DNA of 64,000 bases, taken from NCBI RefSeq assembly GCF_014770435.1, contig NZ_CP061739.1, forward strand, positions 3,038,001-3,102,000, given 5' to 3'. The translations under genes and the position numbers were made by a program. The DNA comes from Psychrobacter sp. 28M-43 (GTDB taxonomy: Bacteria; Pseudomonadota; Gammaproteobacteria; Pseudomonadales; Moraxellaceae). Shown here piece by piece: positions 62,301 to 64,000 of this stretch. The notes below the pieces were generated by a model. The model was not told the DNA's origin. It was given only the letters and a program-made list of their open reading frames with translations, and ran no database searches. Every line of letters starts with the position of its first letter. Positions within the stretch are counted from its first letter, which is position 1.

Positions 62301-63722
62301 TTAAGTAAGATTCGGCGTGACATGTTGGCGGATTTGTTCAGCGACCAGTTCGGCCTTATTATCCAGTACCACTACATGCTGTGGTAAATCTTCTAACCCT
62401 TCAGTGTGTGCTGGACGAGCAATGTCTATCTGACCAATGGCCTCAACGATAGTATCTGCAAACTTAACAGGTAGTGCCGTCTCTGCACAAACAATGATTT
62501 CGCCATCCAGCTGTAGCTCTTTAGCAACTTTAATTCCGTCTGCGGTATGTGGGTCAACCAATTCACCATGCTGCTCATAAAGCGCTTTGATAGTCTGCAA
62601 GCGGTCGCTATGAGTAGATTTACCAGCAGCAAAGCCATAGCGATTATTAACTGCTTCCATTAGCTCAGATAAATCGAAACCTTGACCAGATTTCACCCCT
62701 TCAAATAACTCATGAACGCGTACGCTGTCTTTTTCTAATAGCAAATAAACAAAACGCTCAAAGTTAGATGCTTTTGAAATATCCATCGACGGACTAGAGG
62801 TTACGTAGGTTTTTTCAGTCGGACGTGGTTGATAAGCACCTTGGTTAAAGAAGTCATTTAAAACGTCGTTTTCATTGGTTGCGACAATCAGACGGTCAAT
62901 TGGCAGTCCCATTTCGCGAGCGATGTGACCGGCACAAATATTACCGAAGTTACCTGATGGTACGCTAAAGCTGACTTTTTCATCGTTGCTCGTCGTGACC
63001 GCAAAGTAAGCTTTAAAATAGTAAACAATCTGCGCTAGGATACGACCCCAGTTGATAGAGTTTACCGTACCTAAATTATAAGCCGCTTTAAACTCTGCAT
63101 CTTGCTGTAGCGCTTTAACGATGTCTTGGCAATCATCAAACATCCCATCGATAGCAATGTTATGAATATTATCATCGGTCAAACTATACATCTGCGCACG
63201 CTGGAATTCACTCATTTTGCCATGTGGAGATAGCATAAAGACTTCGATGTTTTCTTTGCCACGCAATGCATACTCTGCTGCACTACCCGTGTCACCACTG
63301 GTCGCACCAATGATCGTAATACGTGCGTCTTTTTTCTTAAGCACATATTCAAAGGCATTACCCAAAAACTGCATAGCAACATCTTTAAATGCCAATGTCG
63401 GACCGTTTGATAGTCCTAGAATATATAAGTTATCTTCAAGTTTGCGGACAGGAACAATCTCGTCAGAGCCAAACACCTCAGTGGTATAAGTGCGTTCAAT
63501 GAGGTCTTGCAAATCAGCCACAGGAATATCTGTCGCAAAACGCTGCATAATCGCCATCGCAAGCTGTGGATAGCTGAGCGTACGCCACTCATCAAGCGTT
63601 GCACTATCGATATTCGGATAATGCTCAGGCAACATCAAACCACCATCTGGGGCAAGACCCATCAAAAGCACATCACTAAAATCCATCGGCGCTGTCTGAC
63701 CACGGGTACTGATATATTTCAT
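62301..63722 (-). CDS. thrC: Threonine synthase
   Basis: PLP enzyme forming threonine from O-phosphohomoserine. The 473 residues begin MKYISTRGQ, the family N-terminus. The PLP lysine is K113 in TLAFKDVA, and the SATSGDTGSAAEYAL-type block binds phosphate. Start at 63722 follows AGGACA by seven bases; 56 upstream residues lack support. It follows rsmB by 46 bp. Confidence 0.96.
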   Translation of the reverse strand: MKYISTRGQTAPMDFSDVLLMGLAPDGGLMLPEHYPNIDSATLDEWRTLSYPQLAMAIMQRFATDIPVADLQDLIERTYTTEVFGSDEIVPVRKLEDNLYILGLSNGPTLAFKDVAMQFLGNAFEYVLKKKDARITIIGATSGDTGSAAEYALRGKENIEVFMLSPHGKMSEFQRAQMYSLTDDNIHNIAIDGMFDDCQDIVKALQQDAEFKAAYNLGTVNSINWGRILAQIVYYFKAYFAVTTSNDEKVSFSVPSGNFGNICAGHIAREMGLPIDRLIVATNENDVLNDFFNQGAYQPRPTEKTYVTSSPSMDISKASNFERFVYLLLEKDSVRVHELFEGVKSGQGFDLSELMEAVNNRYGFAAGKSTHSDRLQTIKALYEQHGELVDPHTADGIKVAKELQLDGEIIVCAETALPVKFADTIVEAIGQIDIARPAHTEGLEDLPQHVVVLDNKAELVAEQIRQHVTPNLT

Positions 63723-63768
63723 TAGATTGTCCTGTCTACAATAATGTTGTTCAATATTTAAAAACGGT

Positions 63769-64000
63769 TTATTCAGCAGTTTTTTGTAGCAATGCATAAT
63801 AAAAACCATCGCCACTCGCGCTATCAATCGGCAAGCACTGACGACCGATTGCTTGTTCGATGCCCCAGTTGCAATCGTCGGTAAACTCAATCACTACCGC
63901 ATCATTATGATGAGTGATAAAGTCCTGCATTTGCTCGACGTTTTCTTGCTTTAAGATGGAACATGTCACGTACAGCAAATAACCACCAGCTTTGAGTTGT
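63769..64000 (-). CDS. rsmB: 16S rRNA m5C967 methyltransferase RsmB, C-terminal part (partial)
   Basis: The last 76 codons of a gene running off the right edge. GGYLLYVTCSILKQENVEQM is the end of the SAM-methyltransferase domain, with the conserved TCS preceding the catalytic-site helix, and GRQCLPIDSASGDGFYYALL is the typical C-terminal RsmB block. The full enzyme would be about 440 residues. It lies immediately upstream of thrC. Confidence 0.85.
   Translation of the reverse strand, partial: QLKAGGYLLYVTCSILKQENVEQMQDFITHHNDAVVIEFTDDCNWGIEQAIGRQCLPIDSASGDGFYYALLQKTAE

Overview
The window looks like chromosomal DNA of a Moraxellaceae gammaproteobacterium, most likely Psychrobacter or a close relative. 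Grounds for this are a gammaproteobacterial 16S-Ile-Ala-23S-5S rRNA operon, a complete Na+-NQR operon with its maturation genes, a thrS-infC pair with an AUU-started infC, moderate GC, and AT-rich intergenic gaps of several hundred bases. Genus placement is inference, since no search could be run. No transposon, prophage or CRISPR array was seen.

Layout. Bases 1-6440 hold a complete rRNA operon on the minus strand. It sits head-to-tail behind a second operon, of which only the promoter/leader and the first 23 nt of 16S lie inside the left edge. The two leaders form a 466-bp direct repeat with one mismatch. Bases 7.1-13.7 kb (plus) carry thrS, infC, a TelA-family gene and rnr. Bases 13.8-16.6 kb (minus) carry a small membrane protein, a BON-MscS channel and hisA. 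After a 1.1-kb gene-free gap, 17.7-26.5 kb (plus) holds nqrABCDEF, a short-chain dehydrogenase, apbE and nqrM: the six sodium-pump subunits plus the flavin transferase and iron-delivery factor needed to mature them. Bases 26.9-32.7 kb hold an MFS carrier and a tesA-ybbA-ybbP cluster.

Bases 32.9-36.6 kb hold a single 1,244-residue gene, visibly AT-richer than its neighbours and flanked by terminators. It joins an N-terminal PD-(D/E)XK-type nuclease-like domain, a STAND-type P-loop NTPase and a long helical C-terminal half. This is the architecture of Avs-like anti-phage sensors and is the best candidate in the window for an undescribed system.

Bases 36.9-64 kb are mainly housekeeping: avtA, a VanZ-like protein, hisH/hisB, a GNAT-like protein, tRNA-Phe, a small secreted protein, a DUF4385 protein, gph, comM, hemN, a stomatin/NfeD pair, a small outer-membrane barrel, bioF-bioC, grpE/dnaK with sigma-32-like promoters, a lipase-like hydrolase, a metallophosphoesterase, a TIGR01777 epimerase, tsaC-dprA-LysM, thrC and the 3' end of rsmB. 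comM and dprA both serve natural transformation.

Where an upstream methionine or a rare start codon was in doubt, the start was set by the Shine-Dalgarno sequence and family N-termini. Terminators, promoters and hairpins were read by eye.
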